Shown here one piece after another: positions 1 to 11,380 of a DNA stretch of 64,000 bases (position 1 is its first letter; the number at the start of each line of letters is the position of its first letter). This DNA comes from Xenoacremonium recifei. Its lineage: Eukaryota > Ascomycota > Sordariomycetes > Hypocreales > Nectriaceae. Under the pieces are notes generated by a model, which was not told where the DNA came from, made no database searches, and worked only from the letters and a program-made list of their open reading frames with translations. The stretch spans positions 371,855 to 435,854 of the forward strand of contig WOFQ01000029.1 of the NCBI GenBank assembly GCA_012184525.1, given 5' to 3'. Made by a program: the position numbers and the translations under genes.

Positions 1-778
1 TCCAAATCGTGATTCTGTGCGTCCATGTCTCTTCTTGTTGAATAGAAAGGTTTGATGGAAACAGAAGTCGAGCTGCGTGTTGACGAAAGAGGGGAATGTC
101 CGAAAATGGACTGGACCGAGGTTCGGCTGGCGGCCCTAAGAGGTAATTGCCTTGCAGTACGGCGGGAAAAGCTTCGCATGGCTCTCGACCAAGTTGCAAG
201 AGGAGGATGTATATCGAGTCACAATCAACTCTTCTGGAGCACCCGGGAGAATCTTCTGAGATGCAGGGTTGAGTATCGTAACTAGAGCTGTAGAGTCCAG
301 CAGTCCAGCTCCCCAGCCAGCTCCACGCCGAAAGCCGAATCACCTGAGCTCCGCAGATCTAGAATCTGGAATCTGAGTGCCAAGGATTGCGGGCCGCTTC
401 GCTTGCCAGCTCCTAATTTAGAGGCCCCTTGCCCATTGGAACTTCTTACAGGGCCTCTGCCTTCAGAAGAGGAATCATGCTAATAACCCAGGCCCACTGG
501 ATAGGGGAGTCAATGCGGAAAGCCTCGACGAGACCACGCCCTTCAGCTTATCAGCTTAGTGCGTGTCTTTTTCTGTCGTGAGTCACAAAATATTGATTGA
601 TCTTTGGACATAGTCATCCCGATCTCGGAAAATAGGTTTAACATCGCAGTGACTCGCTATTTTGAGAAGACGATAAATAGAGCTGTCTACGGAAAGACTC
701 AGCGTCGCGCGACATCTCATTGTTCATTTCCTTCAGCTGCTTAATCAAAATCGGTTATTTCCAGCGCAAAACATCAAG
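1..778. other. Intergenic, no supported gene
   Basis: The only open frame here (52-285, plus, 77 codons) has no recognisable domain and no splice-extended partner. The last 200 bases are the presumed promoter and leader of the GNAT gene starting at 779. I see no repeat or RNA gene. Confidence 0.5.
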
Positions 779-1318
779 ATGGGGAAACTGGCCGATGAAC
801 TCAAAAGCAAAGCCTGGACACACACCACGGGCTCATACATGATATCAACCGACTCCTCACTCATCCCTCTCTCTACCCTGAATGGATGGTTCGGCTCTGA
901 CTTGGCACCCTGGACCCAAGCGTTTCCCGAGGACGTACTTCTAGAATGCCTAGAGAGCTCCCTATGCTTCGGCCTATACCACAAACAAAGCGACTCGACG
1001 TTAAAGCTCATCGGGTTTGAGCGGTTGGTTACAGATTACACATCCTTCGCCTATCTCACGGACGTGCTCGTGGATCCTTCATACCAGGGCCAGGGCCTAG
1101 GACGCTGGCTGATAGGGTGTGCGCGCGAGACGATGGGCACAATGCCTTATTTGCGACGGTGCATGCTGTTGACGGGAGGTTGGGACAAGACGGTTCCTTT
1201 CTATGAAAAAGAGTTGGGGATGGAGTTGATGCCAAATCAGAAGGGAAAAGGTTTGGCTGTGATGGAATGCAAAGGTCGGGGCTTCTCAGGCTACATTGGA
1301 ACGTTGACGAAAGACTGA
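779..1318 (+). CDS. GNAT-family N-acetyltransferase
   Basis: An intronless 179-codon frame. The GNAT fold is visible from the acetyl-CoA binding motif A, which reads VDPSYQGQGLGRWLI at about residues 97-111 and carries the Q-x-x-G-x-G signature, preceded by the beta-4 strand (FAYLTDVLV) and followed by a helix and the FYEKELGM segment typical of motif B. The reaction is expected to be acetyl transfer from acetyl-CoA to an amine; the substrate cannot be told from sequence. The size fits a single-domain cytosolic GNAT. The ATG at 779 follows a CAAG context and leaves a normal N-terminus. It ends 75 bp from the stop of a second, unrelated-looking GNAT on the other strand, so the two are convergent neighbours rather than a recent tandem duplication. 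Confidence 0.85.
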   Translation: MGKLADELKSKAWTHTTGSYMISTDSSLIPLSTLNGWFGSDLAPWTQAFPEDVLLECLESSLCFGLYHKQSDSTLKLIGFERLVTDYTSFAYLTDVLVDPSYQGQGLGRWLIGCARETMGTMPYLRRCMLLTGGWDKTVPFYEKELGMELMPNQKGKGLAVMECKGRGFSGYIGTLTKD

Positions 1319-1393
1319 GTAAGGAGCACAAAAAAACAGTAGTAATCAACCGAAGAGAAAATGAGCCTCACCACAATGAACATGTTAAAAAGT

Positions 1394-2277
1394 CTAAACT
1401 ACGTCCTTTACCATGAAAACAGTTCTCGTATCATAAGTCTTGCCTTCCTTATCGGCATTTTTGTAGAAGCACCGGACGGTTTTGATGAGACGATATCCTC
1501 TTCTTTCGTACCACTCATGGTTTGCCATCTGCGTCATGTCAGAACAACATAAGACAAAAGCGTAACGCATAGTACTCACCTTGACAAACCCTCCAAAGAA
1601 GGCGCGCATTACATCTTCTCGGGTCTGGTCCTCCTTATGAAGCGTATCAAGTGCCAACACTTTGGCGCATAGGGGTGAAGCTGCTGCCATCCCCTCGACA
1701 GCGTCCATAGCCGCCCGACCAATACCCTTGCTTCGCAGAGCTTCCGACACCCAGAAACTCTTGATCCAATAGACTCCATTTTCTGGTAAATCCAGATCAA
1801 GACCCTCAACGGCTGCATGGGCGGTGTCTAAGGAGATGTGGCCGATGGGGTAGAAAGCATCCTGAGAGGGTGTGATGGGAGTGCCTCGTAGGGCCAAGCA
1901 GGTATCCTTAAGTGGGACGTTGTCCTTTAAGCCATGTCTGTTAGAGATGATTCAAAGGGGCTTTGGAATTTTCCATCAACCCTACCTCCGGATATATGTC
2001 GAGATGGAGGTTGAGTTTCTCCTCGAAGTCTGGATCATCAGCTGAGAGAGCCTGAGTCACAGCTCACGGTCAGTCGAGTGACGCCTCCGACACCCTTCCA
2101 CCTGAGACTTACTATCCAGAACAGGCACTTTGTTCCTTTAATCTGCTCGTTGCACCATGTTGGCTTTACCTTCTCCTGGTCCCAGCCGCATCGCACACGG
2201 TGCTCATAGAGTCTTCCTTGCTGATCGGTGGAGCTTGGGTCCCAAGGAACGAGTCGAATCTGTGATGAAGGCTTCAT
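1394..2277 (-). CDS. GNAT-family N-acetyltransferase, four exons
   Basis: The spliced model is exons 2277-2113, 2051-1986, 1924-1580 and 1528-1394, giving 236 residues. Introns start GTAAGT, GTAGGG and GTGAGT and end CAG, AAG and CAG; the last is 51 nt and in frame. The acetyl-CoA motif is seen as VSEALRSKGIGRAAMD, with R-x-x-G-x-G, and the C-terminal half has YERRGYRLIKT, the usual motif B region with a tyrosine. The N-terminal third (MKPSSQIRLVPWDP) resembles a group of fungal GNATs whose substrates are not known. It is convergent with the GNAT at 779. The last intron can be retained without a stop, which would insert 17 residues before the motif B region. The acceptor of exon 3 was chosen on frame and could be wrong. 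Confidence 0.75.
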
Positions 2278-3599
2278 AGTATGAATCCGAGACCAGTCGC
2301 GAGTAGTTTACAACTGGCACGATAAGTCTCTTGGCTTTGAGATGATGATGCGAAGGTCATTCTTGATGAACGGTCTTTCGTAAGCTTACGCGTTGATAGG
2401 CATTTTCACGATGGGCTCAGTCCACCAGCCTAATCCGTAATAGAGAATTAAATGAGTCATCAAAGGCGCGATTGACATATCCTGTGCGAAGTGATCAAGC
2501 GGGCTCTGGGAACCCCAAGATCGCTCAACTCTGTAAGATTTAAACACTTCTTTGAGATATAAGTAAATACGGGAGAGAGAGATCTACTAAAAACCACAAC
2601 CTTCAACGTGCGCGGTTTCGCGACTGTACCCCGGCAGTCGGAGGCCGCGCTAGCATTAGGGATTCGGCTCTCTCGAGTCGCCGAAAGAACTCCCCTCTTC
2701 AGAAATCCGGAAGACCAGGAAAATGCCAAAACACCATATCGGGTCTCATCGCCGATTGAAATACGTTCCTTAAGTCAGACGTAAACATGTGCCAGCTCGA
2801 GTCGTACCACAAATGGTCGCACTGTTGCCTCTCTGGCCAGTTCTCGCCGTCCAGGTTCCCCGCAGTCCTCTATCAGGAGAGCTGAAGATCGCGGGGAGAG
2901 AAGTTTGGGGTAGCCCGGTGACCCCAATTCCAGAGCAGTGAGCGCTGAATCAGTAGTTTCCAGCGGTTCGAGTTAGGGAGCTGTAGAGAGTTGTCTGCCT
3001 CTTTAACAGCGCAGTCAAGTTGCAACAACAGACGCCTTTCGACAACAAAAACAACCGCAGAAACCCCCCAGATGTCCCCGCGAAGAATCTCCGCGTTCCG
3101 CCTCGGAAGAAACAGGAACTGGGGTTTCAGTGCTTTCCGGCTTTCTGCGCTGGAACCACCGGGGACTGGAGAAGGGGATGGCCTGATCGTGGGGAAACGA
3201 GTCCACTGGCAGTGCGGAGGATTGGCCAACGGGCGAGCCAGAAGTGCTGCCACTCGACCGATGCGCCCAGGGACACGAATAACCGACGAGGTCCGAGACA
3301 GCACTTACATGAGAGCTCAGCCCATGACTTGGAGCATGAGAGCTCGCGTGATGCTCGTGCCAGTCTTATTTCTGTGCTCTTTTGCCCCGAACCTCAAGAT
3401 TATAACAGTGCTCCTCTGATCGTTTTGCTGCCACAATTGTCTCTCTACTTGACCTCAACAGCCTTTTCCGGTCAAACGGCACCCTCGGCACAATAACACT
3501 TCTCACTCGGAAGTCCGATACGGTTACCGACCTGATCGGACATACTCATCACCCGGAATTTATTTTCCTTATTATTGAATGCGAACATAGCTTGCCAAA
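2278..3599. other. Intergenic, about 1.3 kb, no supported gene
   Basis: Several overlapping open frames lie at 2460-2729 and 2873-3496 on both strands, none with a recognisable domain or convincing introns; overlap on both strands suggests GC-rich non-coding DNA. The part next to 3600 is presumably the promoter and leader of the kinase gene. Confidence 0.45.
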
Positions 3600-5181
3600 A
3601 TGAGGTGCAGTCTCGCCACTCGAGGACTACAGCAATGCCTAAAGAGGCAAACTGTCCCACGGGTGTGTGTCGGCATTCGAGCTACTGCGCTACGAAGCGT
3701 CTCCAACAACAGTACCGTTCAGAAGCCCTTTGAAGAGCAACGGGCTGCGAATTACGACCCAAAAGCTTTTTACCCTGCTCGTGTTGGCGAAACACTTGGA
3801 GGCAAGTATGAGCTTGTATCCAAGTTGGGATGGGGCAGCGGATCGACTGTCTGGCTTGCTCGCGTGCCTTCGTGGTGAGTATCCTGACTGGCTTAGACAT
3901 TACCCTAGCTTACTTTCGTATCATCTTAGGATGCCGTGGCAGAATGAGCGATACTTTGCGCTGAAGATCACCAACAACACTCCCGCCACTCAAGCCGCTG
4001 CTCGACGAGAGCTCAAGATGGCCGAACACATTGCTTCAGTCAAGTCCACACACCCTGGACGAGACTATATCCGCAACATTGTCGACTCTTTCGAAGTCGA
4101 GGGTCCGGACGGAAAGCACATTTGCCTGGCTATGGAACCTCTCCGCCAACCCCTCTGGATGCTCGGCCGACAAAGCTGCATTGGTGGACGAGTGCCTCCA
4201 CGCCTGCTCAAGGCTGTCCTGCCCAGTATGCTCAAGAGCCTTGACTTCATTCACAACGAGTGCAACATCATCCACACAGGTACTTTTCCCTTCATGCCAA
4301 TTTTGAAAAAAAAAAAAAAACAATGCTAATAGATTCTACCCAGACCTCAAAGGCGACCACTTTATGGTTCCCTTCGAGAGCTCTCGCGTCCTCCCAGGCT
4401 ATGTCGAGCGACAAGAAGCCAACCCCACCCCTGTTCAGATGATCGACGGACGCCCGATGTATAAGTCTCGACCTAACTTCGGCCGCGTGCGGAGGGAGAT
4501 CGATTATGTCAAGATCACCGACTTTGGTCTTGCTGTCCGAGGCGACGTGCTGATGAAGCCCAACCACGACATCCAGCCTAAGGAGTATGCTGCTCCCGAG
4601 GTCATGCTCAAGGCTGGCTGGTCATATTCGACCGATATCTGGAACCTCGGCATGGTGGTAAGTGTTTTGGATATGAGATTCTATCACGGAAATACTGACA
4701 TATTCGCAGTTGTGGGAGCTCCTCGCCGATGTAAACATCCTGAGCGGAATTGCCCCCGGAACTTCCGAATTCTCCGAGCACACTCGCTTTGCCCAGATGA
4801 TCCGTCTTCTTGGTCCTCCTCCTCGAGCTCTTCTCGCTCGCGCCGACCCTGCAGCTTACGCGGAATTTTACACTGAGAAGGGTTAGTCTAGCTCGCTCCC
4901 CGTCCATGCCATTTGAGAATACTGACAGATATGTAGGAGAGTTCAAGTACCCTGAACTCATCCCCAGTGAGAACTTCAACTTCGCTAGTCTGACGCCCAT
5001 GCTTAGTGGTCACGACAAGGACAAGTTCATCAACTTCGCCCGACGAATGCTGGCCTGGATCCCCGAGGAGCGAGCGACTGCCCAAGAGCTTCTGGAAGAC
5101 CCGTGGCTGCTGATTTCGTCGAGTGACGAGTGCGAAAAGACGTCTGGTTTTGGAACTTTGGAGGATACCCTTTTGGCTTGA
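3600..5181 (+). CDS. SRPK-like serine/threonine protein kinase (possible pseudokinase), five exons
   Basis: Exons 3600-3874, 3930-4279, 4344-4657, 4710-4881 and 4937-5181 join in frame to 451 residues. The kinase core is clear: glycine loop LGWGSGSTVWLAR, the VAIK-type lysine in FALKIT, a DFG in ITDFGLAV, the APE-type segment EYAAPEVML, and DIWNLGM. The split arrangement and the HTDLK catalytic loop place it with fungal SRPK-like kinases, which in general phosphorylate SR-type proteins. The catalytic loop reads HTDLKGDHFM: the Mg-binding Asn of the usual HTDxKxxN is His here. An intron falls inside this loop, but its junction restores frame cleanly, so the change does not look like a splicing error. 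The first 40 residues are Arg-rich and free of acids, which could be a mitochondrial presequence. The second intron has a 15-A run. Confidence 0.85.
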
Positions 5182-5374
5182 GCAGTTCAGGGCGTTGATT
5201 TTGGGAGGCCCTCGCGAAAACATTTACACTGGGCTGGTGTTATGGTGCTAAGGACTAATTTCATGTCCTTATCTAAGCTTTTATTGAGCAGATGCTGCAC
5301 TCTATTCAGAATAGGCTTTGGAGATAAAGTGGTGACTTAAATTCAAGAAATCAATCCATCTTAGGACTTAGAGA

Positions 5375-6922
5375 TCATAGAGAGCTCTCGGACTTATCCC
5401 ACTTATCCGGGGCAAACCTTGCGAGGACCAGGACCAGAAGAGCCGCAAAGATGTTGAGGATTGTAACTAGATGTCAAGTTAGCCATGTATTTGTAACTAA
5501 AGTTTCTTTCCAGAACTCACAAATAGTAAATGCCCACCCCACGCCAACATTGTTTACGAGTGGAACAACGGCGGCAGTAGAAGCAGCGCCGAATATATAC
5601 TGCAGTATGTATTTACTGCATACGACTTCTGCTCTCTCCGCCGGAAAGACTTCTGCTCAATAATCAGCATCGATTTCAAGAAGGGATTGTAGTACTTTGC
5701 ACTTACCGGCTGAATATGTGTTAAGCGCATTCCATGCACCCATTAAGCCAACCCCTATCCAGAAGGCCATGACAATCGGTAATGCGATGCCGCCTATTTC
5801 CTTCTGCAGTGCCCATCCGTACAAGATATTTGATATCGGAAGAACGACTATGAGATATACCAGACTGCTATTCAGGCGATCTTTCGGCAATCGCAGCCCC
5901 TCACGTTTTGTGATATACCGCTTAACCGTGTAGTCTGAGAGTCGCCCTCCCGCAATGCTGCCAACTATAAATCCTGTTCCGGGGGCGAAATAGAAGAGGC
6001 CGCTGACTAGGGGAGTCGTGAGATCAAATCTTGGGTTGATGATGTGTCGAATTGATGTGAGAATTCCGTATTGTGTCACGGCGAGAAAGCCACATGCCAG
6101 GTCAGAAAAGAGAACCTGCGGTCGAAGAAACTGCTTAAAGACCTTGGAACAGTTGAACCTTTGCAAAATGTTCAGAACAGGATGCTCGGCCTTTGGCATA
6201 TCCTCGTAGAGCTGTCTGACATCACTCTTGATATCAGGGATACATGTTACAGAAAGGACTAGCCCCAAACCTGCCATGCCAACCTGAAGCCAGTAAATGC
6301 TGCGCCAATGGCTGTAGGTAATAATAATACCACTGATCGAAGGACCTGTGAGTTCAATTCGTTAGCAAGTTTCAAGTCACAAATTTAAGGAGATCATACC
6401 TATGGCTGTGCCCGCAACACTTCCCACTTGAAAGCATCCCACAGCTGTTCCTCGAACAATAGGCTCGAAAATGTCTGCAATAATCGTCTGACCAGCAACC
6501 ATGAAATAGGTCCCTGTAAATCCCGACAAAATTCTCATCACAGTAAAGACGGCGATGCTTGGTGCGAGGGCAGTGCCAATCGATGCCCCGAATAAAACCA
6601 CTAGGGCAGCATTGTAGCTAATCCGACGACTAAAGATTTCTGCAACCGGTGACCATATCAATGATGCAGAACCCATAGCAAGCAGAACCCCAGCATTTGT
6701 AATATTTATAACTTCTGATGTTGTCGACAGAGTTTCTGAGATCTCGGGCGTCGCAACGAGGAGGGATGTGCTGAGAAAGGTAACGACAAGGGTATTCCAA
6801 CTGACAATAAACAAAATGAGATATCTACGTCCATTGCTCAGTTTTTTGCCGGAGTTGCTGATCGCCGGGGTGAGTTGCATCACCCCTGGACCGGTCTCAA
6901 CTTCTCCCATCCTCGCTGGCAA
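5375..6922 (-). CDS. MFS transporter, DHA1-type drug:H+ antiporter-like, four exons
   Basis: Exons 6922-6400, 6345-5707, 5628-5521 and 5466-5375 give 453 residues. Multiple hydrophobic helices are present, with the MFS features NITNAGVLLAMGSASLIWSPVAE in the first third, the loop 2/3 region EIFSRR, and the GTYFMVAGQTIIADIF helix typical of the fungal DHA1 family (dityrosine/Qdr/Tpo-type). The second half has the DHA1 loop SDYTVKRY and ends in a short hydrophilic tail. The protein should sit in the plasma membrane and move a small organic molecule against a proton gradient; the substrate is unknown. It lies downstream of, and on the same strand as, the SDR at 7560-8475. It is slightly short for the family (usually 470-560), mainly through a short cytosolic N-terminus. 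Confidence 0.85.
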
Positions 6923-7559
6923 AGCTACGCTCTGGAAACTGAAAAGAACTTGACCAGATCATTTGGAGAAAGGGAGATGACATCGTATATAATACAGCTG
7001 GTTATTCCCGGTAGATTTGGTTTCTCCATTCTGGTTGCCGAGCTAGTTGAAAATTCTCATAAGCACTCCACCAATTACGAAAGTCAAGATGCAAGCAACG
7101 GCCTCTGTCGGACTCTAGCGGCACTTATCATGATAAATAGAGTCGCAAATTGCACTGGAATCAAGGCTTCAAGCCCCTTGATAACAGAGATTCACCGATC
7201 TCGGAAGGGCGGCCCCGCGCGAGTGCATGGAGGGCCGAACGGGTATAAGAAGAAGATGCTTAGGCCCGAGGGCTTCCTCTTGTCGATCGCTCGGCATGTT
7301 CCCGGGAGATCATCTAGCGGTCACAAGGTGGTCTGGATGGAAATGGACTGTCGAGACGATAATTTTCTCATTGACTCTTGAGCATTGATCTAATGATGGA
7401 TCATGAGGATGTAAAGTTCGAGATGTTGTCGTGTTTTTCTTATTCTATCTATTATATGAAACCCATGGTCCAATCCTAAAAGAGTTCCTATCTATAAACC
7501 CTATGTTCCTCTGACTTTATTGCGCGTATGATCTCATACATAAGATGCTCCTTGTCATG
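6923..7559. other. Intergenic: promoter of the MFS gene and 3' flank of the SDR
   Basis: No gene is supported; the plus-strand frame 6875-7381 overlaps the MFS start and has no domain. At 7294-7306 there is CGG, seven bases, CCG, a spacing seen in some Zn2Cys6 sites; a role is only a guess. Confidence 0.4.
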
Positions 7560-8475
7560 CTAAAAATTCCCGCCGTTAACAGGTAGACATTGCCCAGTGA
7601 TGAAACTTGACCAGTCCGAAAGCATGAAGACGATGGCATCTGCAATATCTGTAGCATATGCCATTCTTCCTTTCGGTATAAAGGCAATCTGAGCCTTGCC
7701 AAACATGATATCAGGATCTCCTTGGGGTGCGCTATTGGTACATGATTCAACCAGGGGAGTATCCGTTGCACCTGTGTCGTAGTCAGTATTTTGGTTGTAG
7801 CAGAGGGATGACAGACTGGTGTACCTGGAGCTACCATGTTCACCCGCAGTTTTGGAAAGTCTCTGGCCCAGGCGCGAGTCAATCCCAGCACCGCATGCTT
7901 CGATGCCGTATATGATGCCAGACCTGACAGGCCGCGAAGAGAAGCACCACTGCCCAGGTTAACGATAGATCCCTGGCCGACACTGCGGACTGAACCGTTG
8001 ACTGATCCAGGAACCTCAATGTCATTTTGTGTTGACATCCTTTCCAGGGCTTCTGTGACCATGTTCCAAGTCCCAGTCACGTTGACCTCCATAGTCTTTC
8101 GGTAAGTCTCATCAGTCCCAATCTTCCCTTCATAGCCTGAGGTTCCTGCACAATTGACGAGGCCGTCCAGTCTCCCTGTGATGGAGGCGATGAAGCTTTT
8201 ACATGACTGACGCTGAGTCACATCGCAGCCGAGCGTGAAGTGAACCTTATCGCATGTTGCCAAGTCTTCAGGAGCCTCCTTGGCGATATCAGCGACATAC
8301 ACAGTTGCCCCGAGATTGAGGAGTGTTTTTGTCACGGCGAGCCCAATGCCTGAGCAGCCTCCCTAAAAACGGTTAGGCGCTGACAAGGCCTATCATTGCA
8401 GGGGAGGTTACAACCAACCGTAACGGCAATCTGCCTCCCGACAAACGAGAGGTAATTTTGCATTGGGACTTTCAT
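7560..8475 (-). CDS. Short-chain dehydrogenase/reductase (classical SDR), three exons
   Basis: Exons 8475-8419, 8362-7825 and 7771-7560 join to 268 residues. The nucleotide-binding motif TGGCSGIG spans the first splice junction (residues 19-26), which confirms the intron. NCAG, a serine in NLGSGAS, and YTASK supply the structural motif and the catalytic Ser-Tyr-Lys set, and the C-terminus shows GQCLPVNGGNF, the usual SDR end. It should oxidise or reduce a hydroxyl/carbonyl group with NAD(P)(H). The ATG at 8475 is used; an in-frame ATG at 8499 would add eight residues. It is divergent from the deacetylase-like gene at 8854, with a 378-bp shared promoter region. Confidence 0.88.
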
Positions 8476-8853
8476 GGTGTCGATGAAGTCCACATTCATT
8501 CGCAAGATGTCAGGGAACTCGTCTCCCTGGACTCGGTCCTATAATCTCTCCATTCCCTTTGTTTTTCGGCGTGGTAATCTCAGTGGGGGAGCTGGTAATC
8601 GCTGTCGGATCAGAGCGAGATTGCTCCGCCAAATCCTCATGGCTCCTCAAGCTCAACTCCGACAAACCACTCGAACCATGGCTTAGTCATTTTGAAAGCA
8701 CCGAGCACCAGGGCGTCATGCCGATGTCCTCTTGTATTTATATGTGCCTTTTTAACCAGTTGAGCAAATGGCGTCTGTCTCAAGACTACGTAACTTTGCC
8801 AATTCCGGAACCATAGATCCTTACTACTCCTGCTACTGAACCAAGTCTCAAAA
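8476..8853. promoter_or_regulatory. Bidirectional promoter region between SDR and deacetylase-like gene
   Basis: The 378 bases separate two divergent start codons, so both genes could be driven from here. A perfect TTCCGGAA palindrome lies near 8805, close to the plus-strand start. No TATA box is obvious on either side. Confidence 0.4.
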
Positions 8854-9927
8854 ATGGTTAAGCGAGCTCTCGTAACATATGCTGTCGACGTCGACGCTTG
8901 TGCTAATTGGTAATTTGCCTTCGTCTCTCAGTCATTACGATCTGCTAACACCCTGCACAAGGATTAATACTCGTGATGGATCCTCTATTGGCGCCACAGA
9001 CGTAACGAGAGGTATCTTCGGAGCCAACGTTGGCACAGATCGCATGCTCAAGCTATTTGCCGATAACGACATCAAGGCATCTTTCTATATGCCAAGCCAC
9101 ACCATTCTGTCATTCCCAGAACAGATGGCCAAGGTTAGAGATGCTGGACACGAGATGTAAGCTCGGCATATACAGTCGACAGCTTCTACCATATTCTAAT
9201 GCCATATTAGTGGACTCCACGGCTATACGCACGAATTTGTGCGATTCCTCACAGAAGAGCAAGAGCGCACTGTCATGGCGAAGTCCATCGAGGTGTACAA
9301 GGAGTTCACTGGAAAGTACCCCAAGGGCTGGGTGGCCCCGGCTTGGGAGGTCAGCCCCAAGACCATGCAGATCTTGGAAGACTTCGGCATCGAGTACGAT
9401 CACTCCATGCTGCACCATGACTGTCAGCCTTACTATGTCGCGGATGTTCCCGAAGATGCGAATGTCCATACAGACTACTCAAAACACCCTGACACGTGGA
9501 TGAAGCCCATGAAAGAGATGAAGCCTACTAAGGTAGTTGAGATTCCTGGCTCTTGGAATGTCGATGACTGGCGTAAGTCTTTCGAAACCATCTATCTCGT
9601 GTACCTCCCGCTGACACGCCACCAGCCCCAATGAACTATACCAGACGCCCTGGAACGCACGGGTTCGTCAACCCTCGGGATATTGAAGTGCAATGGCGCG
9701 ACCAGTTTGACTTCTTCTACAGGGAGTACGATACCTTTGTGTTCTGTGTTAGCTGTCACCCACAGGTCAGCGGCAAGTCCAACGTAATGCTCATGCATGA
9801 GCGCTTTATTGAGTACTTGAAGACCAAAGAAGGTGTCGAGTTCGTGACAATGGCGCAGGTTTGTGACGAGTTCAAGGCTGGGAAGATCGCTGGTGTTACC
9901 ATTAAGGCGGGCGTTCCGGATATCTAG
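8854..9927 (+). CDS. Polysaccharide-deacetylase family hydrolase (PgdA/PuuE-like), four exons
   Basis: Exons 8854-8909, 8962-9156, 9211-9572 and 9626-9927 give 304 residues. The NodB-homology signatures are present: the early VDVDAC (catalytic and metal Asp, about residues 12-14), ASFYMPSHTI, and AGHEIGLHGYTHE with the metal-binding H-x3-H, the last two flanking an intron. There is no signal peptide, lectin module or wall anchor, so it is unlike secreted fungal chitin deacetylases. The layout (no secretion signal, GTDRMLKLF, SHTI) resembles the intracellular group that includes Helicobacter PgdA and the PuuE-type allantoinases, which act on acetamido or cyclic amide bonds. Its neighbours (Ntn hydrolase, Dal5-type permease) fit use of a small nitrogen compound. 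The exact substrate is unknown. Confidence 0.85.
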
Positions 9928-10247
9928 CCTCTTCATTACCTAGAAAGAAGACAATAAACTATCGTTAGACCGCGGTTTATTCTGAAGCGTAAAGCAATGA
10001 CCAAGCGAGACTATATGGTGCTCCTAAAATCGTTCGCTATGGCAGTTGTTTTCAGTTCATAAGGGGCAACACTAATGGTTCTTACGTCTTGCGGCACTCT
10101 TTAAAAAGTCTAAAGTTCCTTCATATAATTCGACTCTGTTAACCTCTGTATAAAATAATGTATTCTCTGAGAACTCAGATAGGTATGAGAAGGAACGATA
10201 ATTTACAAAGGATTCATCAATTATTTCCCAGCATCCTTCCGCAAGAC
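9928..10247. other. Convergent 3' intergenic region
   Basis: About 320 bases between the stops of the deacetylase-like gene and the Ntn-hydrolase gene. It is AT-rich and presumably carries both 3' UTRs. I see nothing else. Confidence 0.5.
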
Positions 10248-11380
10248 TTAAAAACCAATTTCTACCTGTTCTTCTATTTCTGTCGTTCTGCCCATCGATA
10301 TGATCCCCTTTCTCTTCGTCAGGTTATATACAACATTGAACAGAGTATTAGAGTCATTGTTCCCATGCTGGCGGCGATTGATGCTGGCTGGATAGCCTTG
10401 CTCGTCTTTGAACAGCTCAAGAAGAGTCTCAAACCCAGCCTTTTCGCCGACCTCCTTTGTGGCAAGCTCTTGAAGCCTAGCACATCGCTTAGGTGAGTCT
10501 TCTAACCACAGAGGCTCAAAAACTCCTTCGTGCTTGAGAACCAAATTGTTGGCGTGGACAACACGACCGAGGTCGTCGGGCGGCAGTTCTTTGAAGCCGA
10601 TGCTTGTGCACTCGAGGCCAGTAGGGCCGCTTTCGTCACCTAATAATATGTGACTGCTTCCGGCCAGACCGATTGATTCAATCTTCTCCAGAGCTTCTTT
10701 CTTAGTTCTGGACTCGAGGATAGTTCGGAGAGCAAAGTGAATAGGCATGCGCTCTGGATCAACACCTTTGGCACGAATGCCGTTGAGGAGACACCCGACA
10801 CCGTGCTCGTTGAACCCAATCTTTCCGACGATACCCGCTTCGGTAATCATTTGGAAAGATGGCAGATCCATACCAGGAACTCCTTTGGGATTGACTCGGA
10901 GAATGATAAGGTTGGGCTTCTGGCGGCTCTTCCAGTCCCAGTTCTGGGCCAGAAATGATGTACCGTCCGGAGTTTTCCATCCGAGCGTAGTACATCCGTC
11001 AACCGCGTCGATGGCCATAGGCCTCCTCGATGTCTCATCAAACAAACCAAATGCAATTTCAGTACGGATGTTCAATGATAAGACATCTAAAATGTCAACT
11101 TTCGCGCCCTCGGCAATTCCCTCGATCTCTTCATAGTAACGAGGAAATTTGGCTTTGAGAAATGGCTGGAACTTTGCCGTTTGCTCACGAACGGTAGCCC
11201 AGTCTAGGTCATTGAATGCCTTGAAGAGGTTGTGATAAAAGGCAATTGAGCCAGCAACCTGAGCTGCGGCTTGCTGGCCAACCGCGAGACCAATCTAAGT
11301 CACGGCGTAAGCCTGGGTATCACCAAGGAATGAGCCTGTCTCACCTCTCGATGGTTTCCAGTAACTGTGATGTCAAGCAT
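10248..11380 (-). CDS. Acyl-CoA:6-APA acyltransferase-like Ntn hydrolase (penDE/ial family, peptidase C45)
   Basis: Exon 1 (11380-11345) encodes 12 residues and exon 2 (11294-10248) the rest, 360 in total, close to the 357 of Penicillium PenDE. The self-cleavage and nucleophile site DGCTT is at about residues 111-115, where Gly-Cys is the scissile bond in the family, and is followed by QNWDW, also conserved. PenDE hydrolyses isopenicillin N or transfers acyl groups; the widespread fungal paralogue IAL does not make penicillin. Here the C-terminus ends VEIGF, without the peroxisomal ARL-type signal of PenDE, and no ACV synthetase or IPNS gene is in the window. It is therefore more likely an amidase/acyltransferase of the ial type. 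Self-processing would give subunits of about 12 and 27 kDa. It is divergent from the permease at 12020. Confidence 0.85.

Noticed and set aside
52..285. 77-codon open frame at the window start
   Set aside because: No domain, no intron-extended partner, and normal chance length for this GC content.
779..2277. The two GNAT genes as a tandem duplication
   Set aside because: They are convergent, differ in intron content (none versus three) and share little beyond the acetyl-CoA motif.
2460..3496. Several overlapping frames on both strands before the SRPK-like gene
   Set aside because: Frames overlap on both strands without a domain; more likely GC-rich non-coding DNA and leader.
6875..7381. 168-codon plus-strand frame
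   Set aside because: It overlaps the start of the MFS gene on the other strand and has no recognisable domain.
10248..11380. Beta-lactam biosynthesis cluster suggested by the penDE-like gene
   Set aside because: No ACV synthetase or isopenicillin N synthase is present and the peroxisomal signal is missing.
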